Below, piece by piece: positions 9,807 to 20,567 of a stretch of 64,000 bases of DNA (positions are counted from its first letter, which is position 1; each line of letters begins with the position of its first letter). The DNA is taken from contig KQ964253.1 in NCBI GenBank assembly GCA_001566295.1, forward strand, positions 372,001 to 436,000, read 5' to 3'. Both the position numbers and the translations under genes were made by a program. This stretch comes from Microdochium bolleyi (lineage: Eukaryota; Ascomycota; Sordariomycetes; Xylariales; Microdochiaceae). The notes beneath the pieces were generated by a model. That model was not told where the DNA came from. It saw nothing but the letters and a program-made list of their open reading frames with translations, and did no database searches.

Positions 9807-12011
9807 CGTGAGACTGGTGTTGGCAGTCCAAGCCAACTGTGTATCGTAGGGTAATATGCGATGGATGGGGCTCGAGGCCGTCGAGTGACTGCTGCACCAC
9901 GAACTACAGCCCGAGGTCGTGGGAGATGACGTGCAGGGGCAGCCTCAGCGACTGCATGATTCGGAGGAGTTGCAGCCTCCGCGGATGAGAAGTGCGGGGG
10001 ATGGCACAAGATTTCTTAGGGCTCGCCGGGTGGCCATAGAGCTCGGCGGGAGCTGTTCCCGGAGCAGAGACAGCTGCATGCTTAGAGTTTGTGGTCGTGC
10101 TTGACGGAACCGTAAAACAGCCCGAGACAGTCGGCCGCGCAGAGACAGGACAATGGCTGCTGGACAGTCTTTTCCGGGGGCGTTGCAGTTGTGGTGTGTC
10201 AGTTGGCCGTCCATGCATTGATAGAGCCAATTTAGACATTGAGGACCTGCCCAGGGCGGGCATGTCAGAGGGCTGCAAGGCAGTGACCGCTGGGTCTCTC
10301 CGACCAGTCTGGATCACTGCTACATCACCATTCGGCCATGGCTGACGTCGAGAATGCAGACAGCCTTGGCAACCTGCTCTCTCCCACCGACGGATCAGGG
10401 GCTAGACTTGGAAGGGGAACCACTAGTTGAAATCCAAGACATCCTGCCCGGATTGTCCTTAGCCTGGGACGGATCCGACAGCAAGGCCTTCTTCACACAG
10501 TGCTGTCCGCGGGCGAGGCTCGGCAGGACCCGTGGAATGGCTGTTCACGTAGTCACAAAGCTGTCATTATGCAGCATGTCGGAGGGGGGCTCTCGATTGA
10601 TTCCCCGGAGCAGGTCATCCTGGCCAGGCGTCATGTCGTCCCATCTCTCCGGAGCACCGATGGGATCGGGGGTTTCGGGGGCTCGCCCTCGCCACCGCAC
10701 CCGCAGCTCTCCTGCGGTCAGCACCCTGTCTCCCGCTATTTAAGCTTAGTGCTTGGCGATCCTAGTGTCTTTCGTCATGACCCATGCATAACCTGGGATG
10801 CTGGCGAGCCTGGACGTTGCTGTGGTGCTCTATGCGCCGGCCCCCGCCCATCCAACATGGATAACTCCGCATGCGTCCGCACATCAGGATGCGGCTCCTG
10901 CACCTCGGAGCTAGGGCCACAGCTGACAGCGGAGATCTGGAAATTGAGGACAGTGAGCGTAGTCAAGCTCATGACAACGCGGACAGTATGGTCCGGATGA
11001 CCCCCGGTCGCCCAACCGCCCTCCCACCTTAGATCGAGAGCTGTCACAGGTTAAGCGAGTGCACCCTTGCTTAGACGGACAACAGGACTGCAAGCGATTG
11101 ACCTACCATCTCTCTAGATCTCCCAAACCTTTCCACAGACTGGACCAGGCATCTGTGCGCGGAACGACCTACTGATTGGCTTTCAGACCCGCGTCCTATG
11201 AGGGCTACATGAGTGTACCAGAAGGTAAATCACACATCGCAAGTCGAGCTATGTCATAGACTTTCCTGGAGCGTTGTGCAATTAGTAGTGCTTCCGTAAC
11301 AGACCAACGTGTCCAGTGTCCTAGTGCTGCACGATGACGCCGCCACACAAGTGAAGCAAGATGAACCTCTTGAACAACAGGGCGGAGCACAAGCTCTAGC
11401 ATGTTACCCAGCCACGTACCCGGGGAAGAGCTGTCTTTGTTTTGGATCCTAGCGAACCAGCCCACTCGGCTTGCAGAAGCAAGACCCAACCCTTAGGTCC
11501 TCTCAGCCAGGTGGTGCACATGCACAGTAGCTCTCATTACGCACGCAACTCTGAAGTCAGCGGCGCACGCACACCGGCATCTCGCAGGAATTCTAATGAC
11601 ACTGGCGTTTTGTGCTGCTTCCTTGTTTTAACAACAGATCTGTCCGCGACACAACTCAAACTGCGCACTGGTCCTCTGATCACCGAGGCAGTCACTCTTA
11701 CTGGTTAGACTCCGGGCTCCCAGAACTTAGCGTAGGAGCACGTCAGAGACATGGCCAGTAAGTATTTCGTGTCGATGACGACGATGAATATTGTCACGGC
11801 TTGACGTGACCTGCATTGCATGGAGCTAGAGTCAAAGCCAATTCGAGAGCTACTGCGGGCAGATGAGCTTAAGCTATATATATGCACGATACTCCTGTCG
11901 AGCTCTTCTCCGACAGTTCATGTTAGCATTCTCTTCACATCACAGTTCCCATATACACAACAAACTGATCCCAATACCCACACCGCCGTACTTTTGCAAG
12001 AATTAGCCAAG
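9807..12011. other. divergent intergenic region between two motif-sharing genes
   Basis: About 2.2 kb that serves both the minus-strand gene ending its 5' side at 9806 and the plus-strand gene at 12012. Open frames near 10350-11000 lack domains, conserved residues or splice sites and are judged spurious. The only clear element is the TATA box at 11875. No repeat was recognised. Confidence 0.55.
11875..11884 (+). promoter_or_regulatory. TATA box and leader of the His-rich gene
   Basis: TATATATATG lies about 130 bp before the ATG at 12012. It is followed by a pyrimidine-rich stretch (CTCTTCTCCGACAG) and a CA-rich leader, typical of strongly expressed or induced fungal genes. Confidence 0.55.
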
Positions 12012-13124
12012 ATGAACAAAACCAAGGAAGCCGTCAAGAACTTCGTCTCGCGCAGCGGACACCACGACACCGAGGTGCACGAGTCCATCCAGCCAGCCGT
12101 GACCCACGAGAACGTCAAGAAGACGCACCACGAGGACGTCAACACGGCTGTAGACCGCGAGGTCCACCACGACCACTATCACCACACCGTCCAGCCCGTC
12201 AAGGACAAGCAGGTCTTGCCTGAGGAGCACCACCACCGCGTCGCTGGTGTCGAGCACCGCGAGTTTGACGAGCGCAACCACGACCGCACCAAGCAGGCCG
12301 TTGCCGCCGAGGCTGCCAAGTTCAAGAATGAGCGTGTTGTCGAGCCCACCGTGCACAGCCAGAGTGCCGCCCCTACCGTGGCTGGCGAGCATCACCACCA
12401 GTGAGTTTAATAGCATCGTAACATCATTACACTTCAATCTGGTTTCTAATTCATTCCATCACCCAGCCACATCCACGAGACCGTCCAGCCCGTGATTGAG
12501 CGCGAGACTGTCCAGCCCACCGTCGTGCACACTACGATCCCGATCCACGAGACGCACCACAAGGAGGCCAAGCACCACGGCACGACCGCCCTGCCCGCCA
12601 TCTCCATGGACGAGTTCAAGTCCAAGGGCGGTAGCTTCGGCCACGACACCAAGCCCCACGAGCACCATTACCAGTACGACGGCGAGCCCACCGCGGCCGG
12701 CAAGATTCAGTCCAGCGCCCGCGGCGGCCCTGTCGGCAACCATGGCCACGGACACTCAGGCACCACCGGCACTGCCGGTGCCACTGGTGGCCTTTTGGGT
12801 CGTCGCCGGCGCCATCACAAGCGCACGGCCAGCAACTCTTCGTACAGCTCGTCCGACTTTGACGACACCGAGAACAAGAGCTACGGCACGAAGAGCAGTA
12901 TCCCGAGTACTGGCACCAGCGGTGCCGGTGCCCCGATTGGCACTTCCGCCGGTATGAACGCGGTGCCGCGCTCGGAGCAGAGCGCTGTCCATAACGCCGG
13001 TCCCGGCCGTGACGCTGCTGGCTATCCCGTCAAGACTGCTGACCACAAGAAGCCGAGTCTGCTGGACAAGCTCAACCCCAAGGTGGATTCTAATGGCGAT
13101 GGGAAAGCTGGATTCATGAAATAA
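12012..13124 (+). CDS. histidine-rich hydrophilic stress/allergen-like protein
   Basis: Exons 12012-12400 and 12467-13124 encode 348 aa. The 66-bp intron (GTGAGT...CCCAG) splits a His codon. The protein is extremely hydrophilic. Residues 1-130 have repeated His-anchored heptad-like segments (HHDTEVHESIQPAVTHENV, VDREVHHDHYHHTVQPVKD, KQVLPEEHHHRVAGVEH). A second block (IHETVQPVIERETVQPTVVH) follows. The rest is Gly/Ser/Thr-rich with an Arg/His patch (GRRRRHHKR). The tail (LLDKLNPKVDSNGDGKAGF) contains a DxNxDGK stretch resembling a lone calcium-binding loop. No signal peptide or membrane segment. This repeat class is widespread in filamentous ascomycetes and usually annotated as allergen-like; a stress-protective, LEA-like role is my inference. 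A clear TATA box and long leader suggest regulated high expression. Confidence 0.85.
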
Positions 13125-13754
13125 ACAGTCCATACACAATGTGTAGTGAGGAATTATTAATTGAATTGGTGGCTACAATGATAGTATTGCCATTGTAACA
13201 AGCCGGTCAATATTGTACGCAATCTTCATGACGTTATTCTGCCATTTGAGACTGACTACCCTGATGCATGAATGTGATAGCATTGACTCCACCACTACCC
13301 CGAGTAAGTCTGAGTCATAATCATGTGCAGCATAGTCGAATTCGAGGTTGGTTTTCACTTTGGTCGAGCTTGACATTCTCCCTTCGCATGATCCATCTGA
13401 TCTCGGTGATGTCACATGTACGTCATGTACTCTACCGTGATGGCATACGGGCCTGGCACAAGCCACACGAATCCCATATTGTGCCACAGTGGCGCAGCAT
13501 ACTTTTTGTTATGCGTAGCGTGGGCAGGCGTAGCTACCAAGGACTGTCAAGACCCCAGCTAACGTTACGACCCGGCTCCGGCTTCTACACCTCCGCGTGA
13601 TTTGACGTGGAGTACCCACGCGTCTCGGCCTCCGCAACTGACTTGTGGCATTTTCACCGCCTGTCCCATGCGCTACCGAGCCATGCTCCCGGAGCTGACG
13701 CCGAGACCGGGGCCTATCACCATCCAGAACCTGTGGCCTTGTTAGCAATCGCAA
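13125..13754. other. intergenic, promoter of the Zn2Cys6 gene
   Basis: About 630 bp between the His-rich gene and the transcription factor on the same strand. No additional gene seen. Confidence 0.55.
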
Positions 13755-16171
13755 ATGGCCGGATCCAACCAGGCGTTGCGGCAGCTTCTCCCAAAGCCCT
13801 CGAGCTCTTCAGGGTCTGCGGGACCGTCCGAGCCCCACGGGCTACCAGGACGCACTCGACATGTCGACGGGGCGTGTGATCGTAAGACCTGCTCACGCTG
13901 CCCCGAATCGCTTTTCGCACCAGGAAGCTTACCATCCACCAGGGTGTAGACAGAAAAAAGTAAAGGTAAGGTTGCTTCGACAGAGGCTCCGCAAGCATAC
14001 GCAGCTCGGGAAGTAAACATTGACATGTGTTTCACAACAGTGCGACGACGCCCGTCCACAATGTAATCGGTGTGTACGCGCGCGGGCAGAGTGCAAATTT
14101 GTGAAGCTGGAAGAGCTCAAAAGACAGCAGGCCGGGAAAGTGCAAGCTGCGCGGAATCAGGCCGTCATCGACCTCCTGACTCAAGGCAGCCGAGCCAATT
14201 CTGCACGGGCATTGAAGAGAATCCGGGAGGCAGACGACGCCGAGGAGGCCGTCAGTTCCCTGGCCGAAGCGCAGCTGCTTCTTGGCCTCCCCTTGGCATC
14301 CAACGGGACGGACTTCCCGTCCAGCCGGCTGGCTGCAGAAAGTCATGCTATCCACGCAACATCGCCGCTACTACGCGGGAGCAGGCTGCTTACCTCACCG
14401 TCAGGCCCTCCCAAACTTTCTCTCTGCGAAGTGCTTTGCTGACTTGCACTTCGCAGTTATGATGATGCCCACTTCATGTTCGAAAGACGATACATGACTT
14501 CCGCCCGCGATAAATACGTGGACAAGGACGTCTTCATTGACATAGCTACGCAAGACCTGCCACTTTCGCGATGGACGACAGTCTCGACCGATGATCGGAT
14601 GATGAACCACCTACTGCGCTTGTTCTTCACCTGGGACAATATTGTAGAGCGAATTGTGTATCGTCCTATACTGGAAGAAGATATCGCGACTGCAGAACCG
14701 TCCTCCTCGGACATGGTGACTGGCAAATTCTGTTCTCGCTTCTTGATCAATGCCCTGCTGGCGGCCAGTTGTGTAAGTATCTTAGCTTTTGATGATATGC
14801 GACACCTCGGGCTGACTACGAATTAGCTATATACACGGGAACCTATGACATTCAAGTACCTCGGAGATGAGCACAGCAGAGGCGCGCGATGGGCGGATGA
14901 GGCCGAGGAAGCGTTGCGAGAAAACTCGCACCCCTCCATCACGCTGATGCAAGGCCTACTTGCCATGTTCGTCTATGAGGGTAATCTCGGCAGCGGAGAG
15001 AAAGCTTTGCCTTACTTCATGCGGGCCATGGATGTCTACAGAGCCCTCAACATCGCGAATGCTCAGCCACAACGCCCTGGCGTGGCCCCAGAGCGCCTCG
15101 AGCGAGAGAAACAGGCCATCTCCTGGTGCATGTGGGGGTTCTATTGCTGCGAGTGGTAAGTCCAGAGAACAAATTCACCTACTTGAGGTTCTTGCTGACA
15201 ATGGTAAAGGAGAGGGTCCCATGCTCTGGGCATGAGGAAGTGTGCCCGAAAGCCCAAGGTGGGAAAAGAGTGGCAGAAGCCAGAGTTTCCTCTGCGGCGG
15301 ACAGACTGTGCTGGCTACTGGTGGTTTCCTTACCCGATGTCTTTGGATCCCCAGAGATCGATGCAGGTTGAGGTTCGGGGAGCAGATGCGGCGCTCTCAG
15401 CTCTGGCAGAGAGGACAGTGGACTTCGTCTACCCGGACGAGGGCGGGTATCCACCGACGGCCAATCCCCAACTCGCTCTAGAAATATACGACGCCCTCGT
15501 CCAGTGGAAGTTCGCCCTGCCCACGCGGCTACGCTTGGAGGAAGCCACTCTACCTAGCGAAATCTTGCTCCAGTGAGTCGGTTCATTCAAGTTCCCCGGA
15601 CGCTGTTACCTGACGCTAACAGCAATCCACTGCTTTATTTTCCAGCGTGAGTCTCGAGCTCATGCTCGTATCCGTCCTGCGACCGTTTTGTCAGATGACA
15701 AAAGAGCAGTTTGGCAGATTCGACCCCCGGGAAAGATGCTTCGCCCACGTCGCAAGCATGATGTCGGCCATCTGGACGTTCCGCGCCTTTGCACACCTCC
15801 GTTTCGAGTACTGGCTCACACACCCCCTAGGGACTGGGGCGTTCATCGTCCTGCAGGAAGCCGGCAAGAACGAACCTATCCACATGGACACGCTGATCCG
15901 CGCCTGCCAGTGCCTTCACGAGATGCGCGTCTCCCAGCCCTTGGCGAGCGATGTGCTGAGCGCGATCCGAGCTGCGTTCAAACGCTCCAAGATACCGGTC
16001 CCGGCGTACATGGACAGATACTTCGACACGGTCAAGCACAGGAAGGACGGGTTGATGCATCACGCCGTGGCTGCTCTGCTACCAAGCCCACTCGATGACC
16101 GGACGGGCGGCACGGCAGAACTACAGCTCCAGGAACTCCTCGATGCGTTTGACGATATCGCCATCGACTGA
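13755..16171 (+). CDS. Zn2Cys6 transcription factor with zinc cluster split by a 23-nt microexon
   Basis: Seven exons fit: 13755-13881, 13943-13965, 14041-14399, 14457-14772, 14827-15155, 15210-15572 and 15646-16171. They total 681 codons (680 aa). The zinc cluster appears only after splicing: exon 1 gives GACD, the 23-nt exon 2 gives CRQKKVK, and exon 3 gives CDDARPQCNRCVRARAECKF. Cys spacing is then C-x2-C-x6-C-x6-C-x2-C-x6-C, exact for the fungal binuclear cluster. A basic helix (LEELKRQQAGKVQAARNQA) follows as a dimerisation candidate. The middle homology domain (HLLRLFFTWDNIVERIVY, SRFLINALLAASC) resembles the NIT-4/nirA-like fungal regulators. The third intron uses a weak GTCAGG donor but has a CTGAC branch site and correct phase. 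Targets are unknown. Nuclear DNA-binding role is firm. Confidence 0.88.
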
Positions 16172-17112
16172 GGAGGGCGCTGCATCCTGAATTGCGCAAA
16201 GAGAGACAAGGAGCCGATCGTGGAGACTGTGAGAGCTTGCGGGCCGTGCCGTGAGAGTGGAATCCCTCGTGTTGGCGCTTGTTCTGGCAGATCGGAGTAG
16301 CCAAGGCAACAAGCTACCCACGAATCGCATACCTCTCTCATGTGCAGCTTCGTCGGCTTCCTGTGATTGCTCAGCCTGGGATACGTTGATGGTCTGTGCG
16401 AACTGGGCGTGGCGTTGAATCGGGCGAAGCATCGGTTGGAGAGAAGTCAAGCGATCTCGGAAGAGCGAGGGGCAAGGGCGGCATGTTTGAGGCGCTTCAA
16501 TTTTATGACAGCGCCCAATGCCGCAATAGGCATCCACCTTGGGCTTGAGATTGGTTTTCCGCCTGCAGCCCCCTGCGCCGGATCGAAATGGTTACTCCGA
16601 GAATGCGATTGCTCAAATCTCGGAGGTCTCAATCTACCAGCCCTGAGATTTCTTCCAGCACGGATATGATTAGTACTCTGGCCTCTAGCCAGCAGGTCTT
16701 AATCTGAACCATGTCGTACTGTACGTGTATTGTTGCAAAAGCTTTAACTTAGGATGAGTCCGCTCAGAGTGGCTGCATGCCATAAAACATTGCATGGTTT
16801 TGACTCGAAGATTCCAATTGTGGACGTATCTGCACAATGCCAGCACGAGAGGGCTTACGTGCATGCCAAGTATCTTTCATTTTCCTCAAAGCTGAAGGTG
16901 TTTTAAACTTGGCTTCTAGAGCCAAAAGTTATACCTGGGCCCACTCCGCCAAAGAGGGGTCAGTGACGACAAGTTCCCGTCCCAGCATCATTGTTCCAGA
17001 CGGCCAGATTTGTGGCTCGACACAACCTCCTTCTTGAATACTCTTGCAGATGATCAGATGAGTAGCCTATATAGCTGTTACTAAATAATGTCGACATCAT
17101 CAAATCATCCAA
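16172..17112. other. intergenic, Zn2Cys6 gene to tRNA-Asp
   Basis: About 940 bp; AT content rises toward the tRNA. No gene or repeat recognised. Confidence 0.55.
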
Positions 17113-17184
17113 TCTCGATTGGTCTAGTGGTCAGGATACCTGCTTGTCACGCAGGTGGCCGGGGTTCGATTCCCCGATCGAGAG
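17113..17184 (+). tRNA. tRNA-Asp (GTC)
   Basis: A 72-nt cloverleaf. Acceptor stem TCTCGAT pairs with ATCGAGA, followed by discriminator G. The D-arm region TGGTCTAGTGG is the internal A box. The anticodon stem CCTGC/GCAGG encloses loop TTGTCAC with anticodon GTC. The T arm GGTTCGATTCC is the B box, with stem CCGGG/CCCCG. No intron. A T5 run at about 17222 could serve as the RNA polymerase III terminator, though it is distant. Confidence 0.97.
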
Positions 17185-17860
17185 CACTAAACAATCATCC
17201 AGTGAACACACTGGCGCTCGCTTTTTGCTTTTTGGTTCTACATCAGAGATGTATTGAAGAATACGTATGGGCCCAATCGTGCTTCCAACCCGCGGGTTAC
17301 CTCATTGCATGCATTTCCAGTCGCAGACTTTTTGATTGCCCTTTGCTTTTGATGTCACAAAACACAGCGTAAGCGTAAGCACCCTAGCCGCGGGACCGGT
17401 CCAAGACTCATGGTTCTTTGTTCTAATCGCTAACCGCTTGAAAGGCCACCTTCAAAAGAGCTATTGTTCCCATCGACCAGGGCCCGGTTTGGCAGTACTT
17501 GCGCTCTACTGATAGCCTGCTTAGTCGCCCAAGATCTAGACCGACCCAGCCTATACGTAACTCTCTCGTGTCCTGAAGGTGCGGGAGCTGTGTTGACAGT
17601 ATATGCGTACCCTACACAGCTAGAATATCACAGACGTCCCAACATCTTTCAGTGCTTACCACCATCGGTTTTTGTGAACAGAACAGCAAGCAGATATGCG
17701 AATGATTGGTTACAAGTTCCCGCTAGGTAGTCTAGCTTATTGGAGATCCCCCGCCCCCAAGCCTTCGACCCTGCCGCGGGAGCTTGATTCTTCGCTTCAG
17801 CCGCACGTGGCTGGGCATTTGCATCCCCTCCACAACCTCAACAAAACCGCCAAGTTCAAC
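17185..17860. other. intergenic, tRNA to broken gene
   Basis: About 680 bp, AT-richer than the coding flanks, with no supported gene. The last 60-100 bases would be the leader of the broken gene at 17861. Confidence 0.5.
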
Positions 17861-19748
17861 ATGGCCGACCCTCTCACGATTTTCGGTGGCGTGATCGGCA
17901 TCCTGTCCTCCCTGACCTCACTGTCCACCAAGATCAACGAGTTGCGCCAGGATGTACAGGGCGCCAGGTCCGAGATCCGCGAACTGGCCGACAAAGTCGA
18001 CGATCTCGCGCTTGTGCTCGGCCACCTAAAGGTCGCGAAAGAACAGGGCCTGGTCTTTCACAGCCTCGAGCGTCATCTCGGGTCCGTGCTGCAGCGCCTG
18101 GACGCAGCGGTTTCGGTGGCGGCGTCCTTCCTGCAGCGATGCTAGGACAGGAAGCTGAGCGCGGGCATGCACTGGGCTTTCAGCGGCAAGTCCCAGTGCC
18201 TGCAGCTCTGCCGGCGGCTGGAGTTCTACAAATCAACTGTCAATGTGACGCTGATGCTGTCAAGCATCATGCAGGGCCCCGACAGGGATTCCCATGGCGA
18301 CCGAATCCTCAACAGTATCAACCGCATCCGCCGCCGGCTGGACAACGCCAGATGACTACGTCTTAAGAGGATACCTCAATGATTTGGAAACAACGTACGA
18401 TGGATCGACGGTGTATGATGCCGGAAACATACCTGATGCCGAACCGTTGACCCGGACCTCGTCTCCGAAGGACATCACGACCAGTGAAGAGACATTGAGT
18501 TGTGAAGCAACGAATGTCAGAGAGCTTGAGCAAAGCCTCCCAACCCGTGCTTCTTTCTTGTGGGGTGTGCTCAACATACAATGATCTACGGAAGGTCAAA
18601 CGCCACATGACCTGTTGCCGATGCACACACAGTACTTCCAACACCAACAGAGACTCATCAAGCGCAGAGATCATATGCTGTGGTCAGCCGGGCGGGCCAA
18701 TTCGCCATCGCCGTGCACCGAGAGGACGAGCCATATGTGGTCCTGTTCCGAGGCTTTCGAGCCGACCCTTTGTCTCAGTCACACCTGGAGCTTGGGAACA
18801 CAGAGTTCGACCTGCCTGACGCAGCCCGTGGCGCTATCATTGACTCCAGGGGTGTGCCTTTCATGGCGTTTAGGGAGGACGGTGCACTCATCGCAGCAGT
18901 GTCGTACTACGACAGTAAGGTCTGGAGACGTCGTATGCGCTTGTTCACGTGGAAGTTGGTCACTTCGACTTCTCCAGATTGGCTTTCTCCCGAAATCTCT
19001 ACCACCGAACCTGGAATCTTGGTGGATGTGGCATTGTCTCGAGATTCCCAGCGCGTTGCGTGTATCTTGTCGGCCAGTGAGGTCAATATCTACGACGTTG
19101 CCGACAACACGGTCTGCGCATGCACGATCAAGTCCAATCTCATCCGGCCATGTCGTAAACTTGTGTGGGCAAGAGATCCTGCGCAGCTATTGATTGCCCA
19201 CGTCGTGGTCGACAATGATCTGGTATATCCCGCCGTCAGCATCTTCGACACTACCAATGGGTCGTGCATTGCATCTACCAAGTTCCCCGACCTGTCACTC
19301 CCCGGGACAAGAGTTATCGCCGATTTAGGTACTTTCCCCTGGGAGGCCAGGAAGTAGTCATCATCTGGTACCCGAGGAGGAGTCTAACGATCACACGGGA
19401 CCGCATCACTCCCATCTCACAGAATGGTGCGACTTCATTGCCCATGTGGACCTGAGGAGCAAAACTACGACGACGACACTTGTCAACCGGGACAAGACTC
19501 GGCAACTGTGCGGTGCTACATACTCCCCCGATGGTCACAGTGTCCTCGTGCAGACCAGATACCCAGATCGTTCACGGACCGCTTCGCCTGGTTCTCTATT
19601 TCTGCTCAACACGCAGACTGGGGAGAAGGTAGTGAGGGTCCCCTGCTCGGGTACAAACAGTCAATGGTGTTTCGATCATGATGGACGTGCCATCGTGGTC
19701 GTGGAACATACTGCCAAGACCAGCTTGAAAGTGTTGTTCTACGACTAG
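17861..19748 (+). pseudogene. broken gene: STAND-type fungal N-terminal domain plus WD40-like C-terminal part
   Basis: The frame opens at ATG 17861 with MADPLTIFGGVIGILSSLTS and a coiled-coil KINELRQDVQGARSEIREL. This looks like the fungal N-terminal domain found on STAND/NLR-like and ankyrin or WD proteins. An in-frame TAG at 18143-18145 interrupts it, yet the same frame continues as clear homologous sequence (MHWAFSGKSQCLQL, LEFYKSTVNVTL) to TGA at 18353. Coding then shifts to the +1 frame. Two further introns fit in phase: 18565-18632 and 19329-19422. They join a beta-propeller-like part (VFLRGF-type strands, GILVDVALSRDSQRVACIL, VNIYDVADN, CGATYSPDGHSVLVQT, WCFDHDGRAIVVV) ending at 19748. 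So the exon plan is intact apart from one nonsense codon and one shift. Alternatives are a sequencing error, or two shorter genes. No NACHT domain is visible. Confidence 0.55.
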
Positions 19749-20567
19749 AGGATACCGGCTTGAGTTCTCCGAGACCTCGGCCTGTCAAGATCGAGGGGCA
19801 TATCAAGCCAAGGGAGAAACACGTGGCTACTTGCCAGCACTACAGCCGCGCTAGCGTCGCTCGAAAGCGTACCCTAGGGTATACACGACAATCCGAGTCC
19901 AAAGTCCCAGGCACCGTTCCTGAAACAGCCGCGCCTCGCGCTTCCGAGCGCCACCGTTAGGCTAGCGCTGCTGTCCCGCGGTTGACTTTCTAAGTTTTTG
20001 ACCCTCCTGGTGGCGCCTGGCGCTGGTACTCTTCTGGTCGCCAGAACGTGGGCGTCTAGCTCGATCAGGGAGGGAATTCGCTTCCCCTGAGTCGCCTAAC
20101 GGCGTTACCTGACTCGCCTCGCACCCTTCGCGCTTAGCGTGCCACATGGCTGGGTTTGTCGGATGATTCTTGTCGCGCCATCCCTGAGAAACCACGGGGA
20201 CGACGCTAGAAAGCAGATGCGCCTTCTAGCACGCCTTCTAGAGCCCGATGCGCGCTTGTGTTTTGTCGCTTTTTGGCGTCTTGAAACGCAGCCAAGCCTC
20301 AAGTCAGCCTCTACACCGGTGACCTGGCAGTTCTGGCCAAGTCCATTCAGTAAGGCTTCGTCCTTTTGTGGCTGCGGCGTGCTCGACCAATGTGGAAACG
20401 CCATCGGTCGACCATCTTGATGTCGAGTCAGCCTTAAACCCCGGGGCATTGTGCAGACACCGAATTTCAGCAACATAAGAACCCTCTCTAGTCCCCCGAT
20501 CCAGGCGAATCTTGCCATGCCCCTTTCGATAATCACTACAGATCTTTCACGAGCCACAATATCAAAC
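19749..20567. other. intergenic with unusual GC-rich, CG-dinucleotide-rich segment
   Basis: About 820 bp between the broken gene and the secreted-protein gene. Positions about 19850-20260 are rich in CGCG/GCGC and short inverted motifs (GAGTC at about 20088 and GACTC at about 20110). A minus-strand open frame here has no recognisable domain. A decayed repeat is possible but not shown. Confidence 0.45.
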
